Source: Candidatus Bathyarchaeota archaeon | GTDB lineage: Archaea; Thermoproteota; Bathyarchaeia; Bathyarchaeales; Bathycorpusculaceae | Assembly (NCBI GenBank): GCA_013388895.1 | Contig: JACAEK010000018.1 | Location: 1-54,854, forward strand | DNA length: 54,854 nt | Direction: 5' to 3' | Shown: positions 1 through 8,049 of the stretch, one piece after another | Layout: each line of letters starts with the position of its first letter | Numbering within the stretch: the first letter of the stretch is position 1 | Translations under genes and position numbers: made by a program | Notes under the pieces: generated by a model | The model's input: the letters and a program-made list of their open reading frames with translations, nothing else | Told to the model about the DNA's origin: nothing | Databases searched by the model: none

Positions 1-222
1 GCCATGGGCATTGAGCTTTTAACGGAAGAACAATATCGAGAGTTGCAGAAACTTGGAAATTTCGATACGAAAACGTCGAGCTGGGTGAAAACACCTTCTG
101 ATATTAGAAAACTCGGCGGTGCCCTCTTTGCTGATCGCCGCTACGGCAATGTCTTCGTGTATCACAACAGTGCGCCCTCTTACTATAGCGCTAGGGCGTT
201 CCGTGGCTCGCTAAGGGTCTAA
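1..222 (+). CDS. DUF4256 family protein, C-terminal part
   Basis: Only the C-terminal ~73 residues are present. The frame is open to the first base of the window, so the gene starts upstream and the ATG at 4 is most likely an internal Met. The segment ends in the family's characteristic LGGALFADRRYG and YYSARAFRGSLRV stretches, recalled as the conserved end of DUF4256 proteins (usually about 180-190 residues). The function of DUF4256 is unknown. It ends with TAA and is followed by about 300 bases without a gene, so nothing downstream suggests a partner. The family call is confident; no role can be given. Confidence 0.75.
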   Translation, partial: AMGIELLTEEQYRELQKLGNFDTKTSSWVKTPSDIRKLGGALFADRRYGNVFVYHNSAPSYYSARAFRGSLRV

Positions 223-524
223 ATTTTGCACAGACAGCGAAGTGAGGTGTTCCTTGTTACACGTTTCAGAAAAGTGACATAGGCATAATAGGTGGATTAA
301 AAGAGTACTGTGCACTTAGTTTTTTCAAAGCTCCCACACTTCCTTAGACTCGAATCCGAAATGTTTGGCTTTGAAACGATTGAAGATCAATCTCGGTCTC
401 TGTTGTTGTCTTTGTCTTCTCTCCATTTTTCCTTTCTGAATCTTAGATTCATGTTTTCGGGGTTTCTTTCCGCTTCCATATATAAGGGGGGGTCTAGTCA
501 CACAGAGAGCAGTCGTTCACTGCG
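223..524. other. Intergenic stretch without a recognised gene
   Basis: This is the gap between two convergent genes. Short frames exist but show no family signature or ribosome-binding site. One of them is a very charged 30-codon frame on the minus strand. A good archaeal TATA-like string (CATATATAAGG) sits at about 477-488 on the plus strand, pointing into the 3' end of the creatininase gene. If used, it would give an antisense transcript. No repeat or RNA fold stands out. Confidence 0.5.
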
Positions 525-1295
525 TTAAGATTTCATTCTGTCAAGCTCTGTTAGCAAGTCTGCAAGTCTTTCGATGGCGAGTTTCCATGCGGTTTCGCCT
601 TTCTTTTTTGAAGCCTTAGTCGGGTCGCCTATAACGCCTGTTTCGCTTATTTCTTTTGTTCGAAAGCTCCATGAGACTTTTGGTCCAGATTCCTTTAATC
701 CGATTTTGGTGTATTTTGATTTTGGAAGCGTAATCTTTGGCTTTTTAATTCTTTCTTTTATGACAAAGTCTTCTCGGTTCGCCAACGTAGTGGAAGTTTC
801 AAATTCTCCAGCGTGCGCATCATACGAGGTTTGAATAGACTTTTCGATAAAGTCTGGAATGAGGCTGACTGTGTCAATTGCCACAAACGCTTCAGTATCC
901 ATCATGATTCTTTGCGCCGCTGATTGCAATGCAGGCGTGTTTCCGCCATGCCCATTCTCAAAAACCATCTTCTTAAAATCATGTTTAACCAGCGAATGAG
1001 CCACTTCATAGGCTAATTGCTCCAAAATATGCGGACTAATCGTGACTGTGCCTGGAAAGTCCATGTGATGAGAAGAAACCCCATAATAGATTGTTGGCGC
1101 CACAAGAGCGCATTTGGCTTTTTCTGCAGCTTTTAACGATAGCCAAAAAGCATCATAAGCGTCAGTGTCAATGGGTAGGTGTGGACCGTGCTGTTCGCAA
1201 CTGCCGACAGGAACAACAATAACATCGTGTACTGCTAGAAACTCTTTTACGTCTGGCCATGTAAGCTCGCCTAGATAATAACTCCGCATTTTCAT
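525..1295 (-). CDS. Creatininase family amidohydrolase
   Basis: A 256-residue protein of the creatininase / MftE-like family, metal-dependent enzymes that hydrolyse amide bonds. The metal-binding landmarks are visible: GSCEQHGPHLP with an acidic DTD shortly after (about residues 32-45), the SSHHMDFPGT segment (about 75-85), and the ENGHGGN motif (about 114-120). Length is normal for the family. It lies 14 bases downstream of a nitroreductase gene on the same strand, so the two probably form one transcript. Archaeal members have also been linked to nucleotide or cofactor metabolism (for example FAPy deformylase-like activity), so creatinine need not be the substrate. Family confidence is high; substrate unknown. 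Confidence 0.85.
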   Translation of the reverse strand: MKMRSYYLGELTWPDVKEFLAVHDVIVVPVGSCEQHGPHLPIDTDAYDAFWLSLKAAEKAKCALVAPTIYYGVSSHHMDFPGTVTISPHILEQLAYEVAHSLVKHDFKKMVFENGHGGNTPALQSAAQRIMMDTEAFVAIDTVSLIPDFIEKSIQTSYDAHAGEFETSTTLANREDFVIKERIKKPKITLPKSKYTKIGLKESGPKVSWSFRTKEISETGVIGDPTKASKKKGETAWKLAIERLADLLTELDRMKS

Positions 1296-1309
1296 GACTA
1301 GCTCATCCT

Positions 1310-1831
1310 CTAAAACGTTTCATAATGCACTATTTGGTTTAAAGGTCTTCTATTTCTGGGCGAAGGAGCTTCAGCAGCATAACCGATTGGGATTATGGCT
1401 ACAGGTCTCGCACCCTCAGGAACCTTCAGAATTTTACTAGCTTCTTCCTCACGGAAAGCGCCAACCCAGCACGTGCCTAACCCAAGCGAATAGGCAGTCA
1501 AATGAATGTTCTGTATTGCTGCAGCCGTGTCTTGCAGGCAATACAGGGTTTTGCCACGCACACCATATCTCATAGAAGAGCGATTTTCGTTGGCACAAAC
1601 AACAATCACGACAGGGGCTTCTTCGATAGACGTTTGGTTTAAGGCTGCTTCAGCAAGTTTCCGTTTGATTTCTAGCTTTCGAACAATTATGAATTCCCAC
1701 GGTTGAATGTTCCCAGCAGACGGCGCCCAAGTTGCTGCGTCAACAAGTTTTTCGACAATCTCAGGCGACACATCATCGCTTTTGTATGCTCTTATGCTTC
1801 TTCTCCCTTTAATAGCCTCTAAAACATCCAT
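1310..1831 (-). CDS. Nitroreductase family protein
   Basis: FMN-dependent nitroreductase-fold protein, about 173 residues. The N-terminal motif AIKGRRSIRAYKSDD holds the usual Arg/Ser FMN phosphate contacts, and APSAGNIQPWEFI is the conserved second flavin-binding loop. The C-terminal half has the LGTCWVGAF segment typical of the family. I start at the ATG at 1831, because an AGGTGA ribosome-binding site lies 5 bases before it; the GTG nine bases upstream overlaps that site. It likely reduces quinones, nitro compounds or a cofactor using NAD(P)H; the substrate cannot be read from sequence. It is first in a two-gene unit with the creatininase. Confidence 0.88.
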   Translation of the reverse strand: MDVLEAIKGRRSIRAYKSDDVSPEIVEKLVDAATWAPSAGNIQPWEFIIVRKLEIKRKLAEAALNQTSIEEAPVVIVVCANENRSSMRYGVRGKTLYCLQDTAAAIQNIHLTAYSLGLGTCWVGAFREEEASKILKVPEGARPVAIIPIGYAAEAPSPRNRRPLNQIVHYETF

Positions 1832-1904
1832 AATTTTCACCTAATTTCCAAATAATAGTTTGAAGCACAAAACCCTTAAGTCTTATTGCGTTCATGATTC
1901 TTTT

Positions 1905-1968
1905 TGGATGATGAGCTAGAGAGTCAATAGAGCCTCGGCGGTGATGTGACTCGACGGGCGATCTGACA
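1905..1968 (+). ncRNA. Candidate C/D box sRNA, predicted 16S C1402 guide
   Basis: In the 230-base gap upstream of the ABC permease there is a perfect box C (ATGATGA, 1908-1914), a near-perfect C' (GTGATGT, 1941-1947) and box D (CTGA, 1963-1966), 59 nt from C to D as is usual in archaea. The stretch before box D, GACGGGCG (1953-1960), is complementary to the universal 16S decoding-site sequence CGCCCGTC. By the D+5 rule the paired target is C1402 (E. coli numbering), a site 2'-O-methylated in bacteria. Box D' is not clear and the terminal stem is weak. 16S is not in the window, so the target is from memory. Confidence 0.42.
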
Positions 1969-2061
1969 CCATTTTCTAAGGAAAACTTATCAGCAAAGAA
2001 CACTAATGGAAAAAGAAAACAAAATTGAAATTACAGAGGCTATGCTTGGACGGAGAAACAA

Positions 2062-3747
2062 TTGCCTAAACCTAAAATCACAGAAGTCTTGGACACGCTA
2101 TCATCAAGAAAATCTGTCAAATATGGAATGTACTCAACCGCAGTAATAGTGTTCTTCGCACTGATTCTGCTACCGCCTATTCTGGGAATAATAATAAAAT
2201 GGAATACAATGCAGCAAGTTCTAATCCAACCAGAGCTTACGTCTCGCGCTCTTAACGCAGTTGCAAACTCTTTCATAATAGCCTTGTTTGTCTCAGCAAT
2301 CGATGTCGCAGCTGGAATACCAATGGCATGGCTTATAACACGTGGAAAATCTAAATGGCTAAACGTTCTCGATACAGTCGCTGACATCCCATTCATCGTG
2401 CCGACGGCTGCACTTGGCTATTCGCTCTTACTGTTTTGGAGCGAACCGGAAGGAATTTCTTCACTTTTTGGAAGCTCACTTGTTTCTCCAGGCTGGCTTC
2501 TTGTCACACTGCTTCACTTCACATTCTCCTATCCAGTCGTAGTCAGAGTGGTTGTTGGCGCCTTGCTTGACTACAAGAAGGAATATGAACAGGCATCAAG
2601 AACACTCGGCGCACCGCCTCTAACAGCAGCGAGGACAGTCACATTTCCAATTTTGAAACCCTCATTAATAGCAGCATTCATACTCGCATTCTCAAGGTCA
2701 ATATCAGAAACCGGAGCCACCATCATAGTTGCCGGAACCCTCTTCGAAAATGGCCCAGCATTCATACAAAAAATCACCGACGATTTTAAGGCTGTACCGC
2801 CAAGAATGGACCAACTCACTTATGAAGGCTCATTAGCCTTCGCAAGCTTTGTCCTCATAGCCATATCTTTCACAATTTTCGCCTTAATCCGCATACTAGG
2901 ACCAAAATTGAAATTGCCCATAAAAAAAATCTACCCAACATTTGACAGAAAACTCAGCTATTCAAAAGCAGCATTTTCAAGAGACAGCGTGACACTTCTG
3001 ATTTTCTTTGCCATCATACTGATTCCATCACTTTTCGTTGCGTTACCAGCATTTCAAGCTATTTCCACAGAAACACTGCCAAACGCAATTTCAGGAGTTG
3101 GTATTTGGAGTGAATATTGGCAAAGCCTCATCCTCTCCTATTCGCTAGGAGCTATTGTCACAATCTTCAACGTCATAATAGGGCTGCCAATGGCAATCAT
3201 CGCTGCGAGAAGAAAAGCTGGAGCGTTACCATCTGCAATTTTAGACTTACTCGTTAACATTCCATTAATTGTTCCATCAATAGCCTTAGGCGTCTCTCTA
3301 AAATTCTTTTGGAAAGAAACTTTCACTTTCATGCCAGAAATGCTATTACTTATTTTTGCTCATCTGGCAATAACATATCCGTATTTCGTAAGGTCGATGT
3401 CAGCAGCTGTTGAGAGAATAAGCATGGACACGGAAGAAGCCGCAAGAACTTTAGGAGCTAAACCCTTAGGCGTTTTCAGAACGATAATCCTGCCATTAAC
3501 AAAATATTCCATACTTTCAGGCGCAATAATGGTTTTTACAAGAAGCGTAAGTGAAACAGGCGCAACCGTGGCAGTAGTTACCACACTGCGAACTGCGCCA
3601 GTAGTTATTGTCGACTGGGTTAAACAGAGAGTAGCGGTAACAGTCACTCCATTAGAAATTGGCTTAGGCTGCGGATTCCTAATACTGTTCTCCTTCATGA
3701 TTCTGCTTGCGTTGAGGCTTATTGTCCGAGGAAGAGGAAGATATTAG
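2062..3747 (+). CDS. Double-length ABC transporter permease
   Basis: A 561-residue integral membrane protein with two tandem binding-protein-dependent permease domains (about residues 25-275 and 300-555), about 12 transmembrane helices in all. Each half carries an EAA loop: EQASRTLGAPPLTAARTVTFP in the first and EEAARTLGAKPLGVFRTIILP in the second, the docking site for the ATPase. This fused form is typical of FbpB/ThiP-like systems for iron, thiamine, anions or polyamines. The start is TTG, with GGAG 7-10 bases upstream. The ATPase gene follows after 81 bases. No substrate-binding protein is encoded in the window, so the substrate is open. Confidence 0.88.
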   Translation: MPKPKITEVLDTLSSRKSVKYGMYSTAVIVFFALILLPPILGIIIKWNTMQQVLIQPELTSRALNAVANSFIIALFVSAIDVAAGIPMAWLITRGKSKWLNVLDTVADIPFIVPTAALGYSLLLFWSEPEGISSLFGSSLVSPGWLLVTLLHFTFSYPVVVRVVVGALLDYKKEYEQASRTLGAPPLTAARTVTFPILKPSLIAAFILAFSRSISETGATIIVAGTLFENGPAFIQKITDDFKAVPPRMDQLTYEGSLAFASFVLIAISFTIFALIRILGPKLKLPIKKIYPTFDRKLSYSKAAFSRDSVTLLIFFAIILIPSLFVALPAFQAISTETLPNAISGVGIWSEYWQSLILSYSLGAIVTIFNVIIGLPMAIIAARRKAGALPSAILDLLVNIPLIVPSIALGVSLKFFWKETFTFMPEMLLLIFAHLAITYPYFVRSMSAAVERISMDTEEAARTLGAKPLGVFRTIILPLTKYSILSGAIMVFTRSVSETGATVAVVTTLRTAPVVIVDWVKQRVAVTVTPLEIGLGCGFLILFSFMILLALRLIVRGRGRY

Positions 3748-3828
3748 CATGTTTAATATACCGCATACCATCTATCCAATAACTTTGCTTACTAAAAACA
3801 AGATGGCGCATGAAAGGAGGCTCAGTCT

Positions 3829-4932
3829 ATGCCCGACGTTCGTATAGTCAACGTTACAAAAAAGTTTGGAAAAATCGTAGCCGTCGAAAATGTTAGCCTC
3901 CACATTCATGATCAAGAATATTTTTCTTTGCTCGGTCCAAGCGGATGTGGAAAAACAACCTTGTTGAGACTCATTGCTGGGTTAATTCGACCAGATGAAG
4001 GCGAAATCTACATCGGAGATAAACTTGTCAACGATGTTCCGCCGGAAGACAGAGACATCGGATTTGTCTTCCAAACTTTTGCTTTATTTCCGCATATGGA
4101 CGCTTGGAACAACGTCATTTATGGTCCCAAAGTGAAAGGCTTCGACATGGAAAAAGCGACAACAATAGGGCATGAAGTGCTCGAAATGGTTAGATTGCAT
4201 GAACGTTTGGATGCGTTTCCAAGCGAATTAAGCGGGGGAATGATGCAGAGAATAGCCGTGGCAAGAGCCCTCGCTGCAGGAGCCAAGCTGCTTCTATTGG
4301 ACGAGCCATTAGGACAGTTGGATGCAAAAGTCAGAAATGAACTGAGATACGAAATAAGAAGAATGTCCAAAGATCTGGAGTTAACAGCCATACACGTAAC
4401 GCATGATCAATCAGAAGCAATGGCAATTTCAGACAGAATCGCCGTCATGAAGAAAGGCAAGGTGCTGCAGATTGGAACTCCGAAAGAGTTGTACATGAAT
4501 CCGCAGAGCGTTTTCGTAGCGCACTTTATTGGAGAGTCAAACTTTTTGGAAGGCTATGTTCTGAACGAAAATAATAATGAAGTTCTTATAGAGCTTCGTG
4601 GTGGAATTAGAGTTTCCGTGACAAACAAAACCTTGACAAAGGGTGAAAGGATTGTTTTAGCAATACGTCCTGAAGCGTTCATCATCGAAAAAGAAACTGA
4701 GAAAAGCAAAAATGCTATGTTAGGCTTTGTGGAAAGAGTTACCTTTGAGGGAACAAACATACGATACGAGGTTAGACTTGAAAATCAGGATTTAGTGGTA
4801 ATTGTTAAGCCTTCTCTAGTTGGAGAATGGTTTAATACAGGCGAAAAAATTATTCTAAGTTTTCCATTGGAAAAAGCGCATGTGTTTGCATATCCTGACG
4901 TGGGATTAAGGGAGGAAATTGCTGTTGAGTGA
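3829..4932 (+). CDS. ABC transporter ATP-binding protein
   Basis: A 367-residue ATPase partner of the permease upstream. Walker A is GPSGCGKTT (36-44), the signature is LSGGM (134-138, Met where Gln is usual), Walker B is LLLLDEP (154-160), and the H-loop is HVTHDQSEA. A C-terminal TOBE-like domain (about 230-360) is typical of the iron/spermidine/sulfate/molybdate class and often senses ligand. An AAAGGAGG ribosome-binding site precedes the ATG. Its last 8 bases overlap the start of the DUF47 gene, which indicates one operon. Family certain; substrate not determined. Confidence 0.9.
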   Translation: MPDVRIVNVTKKFGKIVAVENVSLHIHDQEYFSLLGPSGCGKTTLLRLIAGLIRPDEGEIYIGDKLVNDVPPEDRDIGFVFQTFALFPHMDAWNNVIYGPKVKGFDMEKATTIGHEVLEMVRLHERLDAFPSELSGGMMQRIAVARALAAGAKLLLLDEPLGQLDAKVRNELRYEIRRMSKDLELTAIHVTHDQSEAMAISDRIAVMKKGKVLQIGTPKELYMNPQSVFVAHFIGESNFLEGYVLNENNNEVLIELRGGIRVSVTNKTLTKGERIVLAIRPEAFIIEKETEKSKNAMLGFVERVTFEGTNIRYEVRLENQDLVVIVKPSLVGEWFNTGEKIILSFPLEKAHVFAYPDVGLREEIAVE

Positions 4933-5584
4933 GTTGATAAGATGGTTTGAAAGAAGAAGAGAAACAAAGGCGTTATCCACTATACAGCGGCATCTGGCTT
5001 TGACAACTGGAATAGTTGAAGACTTGGAAAAGGCTATACAGGCAACCATAGACAGTGATGAGAAAGAAATGCGGAAATGCGTTGAAAGAGTAGCTAACAG
5101 CGAAAAAGAAGCAGACGGATTGCGTAGAAAGGTCATGGATGAAGTGTCAAGGGGAGAACTATCACCAGTGGGCAGGGAAGACTTGATGCATCTTGTAAAG
5201 AGAGTAGACATGGTTGCAGACTGGAGCAGAGAATCCACACGCATACTAGGCGCATTACCAATGGAACATGTTCCAAAAACCATACAAAACGAATCCATGC
5301 ATATGGTTAAAAGCGTCAAAGAATGCGCCATTTCCCTACAAAAGTGTGTAAACAAAATTATCACTAACCCAGATGAAGCTCTTCAGGCGGCAGATGCCGT
5401 GGAACGAGAGGAAGAAAAAGTTGACGATATACATGAAAAAGCAAGAAAACTGCTTGGTAAGGAAGACTTGCCAAGGGCAGGGGTAGCCGTTTTGATAAGT
5501 CAGCTTTTTGAGGCAATGGAAATGATTGCAGACTCGTGTGAAGATGCATGTGACCAAGTGAGGGTCATAATGGTTAGAAAATAG
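4925..5584 (+). CDS. DUF47 / PhoU-like helical protein
   Basis: About 219 residues, all helical and charged, of the DUF47 (TIGR00153, PhoU-like) family, seen in archaea and bacteria beside phosphate or other anion transporters. The family's ERRR...NSEKEADGLRRKV segment and the C-terminal EAMEMIADSCEDACD helix are recognisable. Two TTG codons are possible starts. The one at 4925 is 9 bases after GGAGG (4911-4915); the one at 4919 is only 3 bases away, so 4925 is preferred. It overlaps the ATPase gene and is followed after 13 bases by the eL22-like gene. A regulatory role on the transporter is inference from family and context. Confidence 0.8.
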   Translation: MSELIRWFERRRETKALSTIQRHLALTTGIVEDLEKAIQATIDSDEKEMRKCVERVANSEKEADGLRRKVMDEVSRGELSPVGREDLMHLVKRVDMVADWSRESTRILGALPMEHVPKTIQNESMHMVKSVKECAISLQKCVNKIITNPDEALQAADAVEREEEKVDDIHEKARKLLGKEDLPRAGVAVLISQLFEAMEMIADSCEDACDQVRVIMVRK

Positions 5585-5597
5585 AGGTGAAAACAAC

Positions 5598-5885
5598 ATG
5601 GTTGAAACACGAATTAACATATCTGAATTGAAGAGTGAAGGAAGCGAAGTCATCAATCAGCTAACAGACTTCTTGAAGGAAAAAGCGAAAGTAGAAGTTG
5701 AAACGACAGCAGATGCCATAATCGTGAAAGGAGAAGGAAAAAATGTTTCCAAGAAACATCTTCGAATACTTCTGAAAAGGTTTCTACATCAAAATGAATT
5801 AAAAGACTATTTCAGAGTCATAGGCGAAAAAGAAAACACGCTCATGGTTAAAGAAAAGAAAACTGCTGAAGAGGAAGAAGAATAA
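5598..5885 (+). CDS. rpl22e: eL22-like ribosomal protein
   Basis: 95 residues ending in an acidic tail. Against eukaryotic eL22 as recalled, three blocks match in order: FLKEKAKV (eukaryotic FLQERIKV); SKKHLRILLKRFLHQNELKD ([20 protein letters not shown]), followed by YFRV (WLRV); and the Glu-rich C-terminus. The eukaryotic insert between the first and second blocks is shorter here. eL22 sits on the large subunit near the exit tunnel in eukaryotes and has been reported in Asgard archaea; I am less sure of its spread elsewhere. It lies 13 bases after the DUF47 gene and looks cotranscribed, an odd place for a ribosomal gene. Homology is likely; ribosome association is inferred. Confidence 0.68.
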   Translation: MVETRINISELKSEGSEVINQLTDFLKEKAKVEVETTADAIIVKGEGKNVSKKHLRILLKRFLHQNELKDYFRVIGEKENTLMVKEKKTAEEEEE

Positions 5886-5887
5886 TC

Positions 5888-6802
5888 TCAATTTTGCATA
5901 TTTACTTTTTCTGTGACAATAAAGGCGATTCCCAGCAAAATCAAGATCGCACCGAGAACAAATAAGTATGCAGGAATCTCGCGGAAAAAGACTATGCCTA
6001 ACAATGTAGCGCCAATAGGCTCAAGCAAAGCCATCGTTGCAGTCTCGAAGGATTTCAGGTTGGATAAGGAAGAAAAATAAAGCGTATGGGCTATCGCGGT
6101 TGGTAACAAGGCTAGACCTACTAGGGGAAGAATCGCTCCAACATCATTAGGTATCGTTGATATGCTATTCGTGGTTAATGCTCCTAGCATTCCAACAATC
6201 ATCGCTGTAAATACGTAGATTGGAAACATGATGGGCAGAATGTCCATCTGACTTCGCACTTTTCTCCCGTAATTAAGATAGAAGGATTCAACTAGAGCCG
6301 CTGAAATGGCTTCTAAGTCACCTTTTAGATTCGAGAAAAATTCTTGCCCGTTAGTGCCTGTAACCGTTGTTTCCGCATAGCCGATTACACATACGCCGAC
6401 GAATGAAATTGTCAAACCGAAAATCGCAAAACGAGATGGCTTAATATTGAATAGAAAACTGGAGACAAACATTGAAAAAATGGGCGTTGTGTTGACGAGC
6501 ACAGTTGCGTTCAATATTGTTGTATCTTTTACTGCTGAGACAAAGAATATGAAGTGCAAGGCAAGGAAAAAACTGAGAATGATAAGGTCTTTAAAATTCT
6601 TTTTTACAAGACTGAAGTGGAAGGATTTTCCTAGAACGATTAACATTATAGCTAAGGTTAGACAAGCAATTAACAGACGCCAGAAAGCTATTGAAAATAC
6701 GTCTACGTCTTGCAGAAATCGTATGAAAATTGCGGCTGTTCCAAAGAGAATACCGGCGGTAATGCCCTCTGTTAGCGCCAGTCTTCTTGTTCTTTCACGC
6801 AT
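5888..6802 (-). CDS. EamA/DMT family transporter
   Basis: A 304-residue membrane protein with ten predicted transmembrane helices in two EamA repeats (about 15-150 and 165-300). Family marks are the N-terminal GILFGTAAIFIR and FWRLLIA segments and the second-repeat ALLEPIGATLLGIVFF, the classic drug/metabolite transporter end. Such proteins export amino acids, nucleobases or drugs; specificity is not readable. It is convergent with the eL22-like gene, with 2 bases between the stop codons. Confidence 0.88.
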   Translation of the reverse strand: MRERTRRLALTEGITAGILFGTAAIFIRFLQDVDVFSIAFWRLLIACLTLAIMLIVLGKSFHFSLVKKNFKDLIILSFFLALHFIFFVSAVKDTTILNATVLVNTTPIFSMFVSSFLFNIKPSRFAIFGLTISFVGVCVIGYAETTVTGTNGQEFFSNLKGDLEAISAALVESFYLNYGRKVRSQMDILPIMFPIYVFTAMIVGMLGALTTNSISTIPNDVGAILPLVGLALLPTAIAHTLYFSSLSNLKSFETATMALLEPIGATLLGIVFFREIPAYLFVLGAILILLGIAFIVTEKVNMQN

Positions 6803-6917
6803 ACGAACGCCTTTTCTGATTTTTAGTCGATATCGCTCTGTAAGCTAAGTTTTACATATATCTACTTTTAAAAGGAGTTCATATAAATCATTTCAACGAA
6901 TCTGAAAGTGAAAGAAA

Positions 6918-7733
6918 ATGAACACTAAAGAGATTATGGAGTTATCCCTAAGTCTTGCAGGCTTAGAAACGGTCCCAGAAGACAGCGCTACTTATGTTGA
7001 TGGTGATAACATCCGTAAAGTCTTGTTCTGCATTGACACTAGTACAGCAGAGCTTTTGTTTGCGAAACAATTGGGCTATGATGCAGTCATTGCACATCAT
7101 CCGCCTGGTGGAACAGCGGCGATAAACTTTTTTCATGTTTTTGAGAGACATGTGCAACAGCTGGTAGCCGCCGGCATTCCGCAACAAGAGGCGGAAAAAA
7201 CCGTTAAGAGAAAGCTTAATGATTTAGAGGCGGAAGCCCATACGCGAAACTATGCCCATGCAATTGACGTTGCGAGATTTTTGAAGATGCCTTACATGAA
7301 TATACACACGCCCCTAGATGAGATTGGACGAAGAATAATGAGTGAACAAATCAACTGTAGGATGGAGAGAAATTCCACAGTTCAAGACGTTGTCAACGCC
7401 TTAAAAGAGTTAGCTGAATTCAAAAACGCCATTACTGAAATCAAGATTCGGCTTGGAAAAGCTGACAATTTGGCTGGAAAAGTTGTGGTTTCGCATGGGG
7501 CGGGAACAAATGGAGGTTACGAAATTGCGAAAACCTACTTCGAACATGGCATTGGAACAGTCATATACATTCACATCAGCCTAGGCGATTTAGAAAGACT
7601 GAAAGCAGATGGCATAGGAAACCTCATAATTACTGGACACATTGCAAGCGATTCAGTAGGTATAAACCCATTCATCAAAGAACTGGAAAAGATGGACATT
7701 TCAGTAACAAAAATTGGCGTCGTTCCAAGCTAG
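6918..7733 (+). CDS. NIF3-like (DUF34) metal-binding protein
   Basis: A 271-residue member of the NIF3/DUF34 family. The hallmark IAHHPP (58-63) supplies two metal-binding histidines, CIDTS (38-42) lies in the first lobe, and the C-terminal GHIASDS carries another conserved His. These form a dimetal site, usually in a hexameric ring. The family was long called 'GTP cyclohydrolase I type 2', but its true role is unsettled. There is no inserted PII-like domain. TAG ends the gene, which shows that TAG is an ordinary stop here. It stands alone between a divergent exporter gene and a small zinc-ribbon gene. Confidence 0.85.
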   Translation: MNTKEIMELSLSLAGLETVPEDSATYVDGDNIRKVLFCIDTSTAELLFAKQLGYDAVIAHHPPGGTAAINFFHVFERHVQQLVAAGIPQQEAEKTVKRKLNDLEAEAHTRNYAHAIDVARFLKMPYMNIHTPLDEIGRRIMSEQINCRMERNSTVQDVVNALKELAEFKNAITEIKIRLGKADNLAGKVVVSHGAGTNGGYEIAKTYFEHGIGTVIYIHISLGDLERLKADGIGNLIITGHIASDSVGINPFIKELEKMDISVTKIGVVPS

Positions 7734-7838
7734 AAAACAAAGAATAGCCGTATAGGCAATCGCAGTTGGAATTCAGATTCCAAATTCATAAACCATAACT
7801 GCTCTAACATCATAGTACTGGTTTTCTTGGAGAACATC

Positions 7839-8003
7839 ATGTCGGGCAATGTTCTGCAGGACCAGAAAACATCTGAACGTGCACATGTTAAATGTGTAAA
7901 ATGCAAAGCAAGGGAAGCAACAAGAGAAGATCAAATGTGCGATAACTGCCGTTTCATTGTTACAATCGACGGTATTCTTGAAAGTAGAAAAATTAAAAGC
8001 TAA
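7839..8003 (+). CDS. Small zinc-ribbon protein (54 aa)
   Basis: This short frame starts at ATG 7839, seven bases after a TTGGAG ribosome-binding site, and ends at TAA 8001-8003. It encodes 54 residues with two CxxC knuckles: KCVKCKA (C19, C22) and MCDNCRF (C34, C37), spaced 11 residues apart as in treble-clef or rubredoxin-like zinc ribbons. The rest is basic. No family name can be given. It lies between the NIF3 gene and the convergent Mre11-Rad50 operon. The paired CxxC pattern and good ribosome-binding site make it a believable gene. Confidence 0.6.
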   Translation: MSGNVLQDQKTSERAHVKCVKCKAREATREDQMCDNCRFIVTIDGILESRKIKS

Positions 8004-8049
8004 AGCTATTGAATCAACTAGCCTTGAGGCTTAGTGTCAAACTGGAACC

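Noticed and set aside
310-528. 72-codon frame on the plus strand
   Set aside because: Low-complexity Ser/Phe/Leu-rich composition without family signal or ribosome-binding site, and it runs into the convergent creatininase gene.
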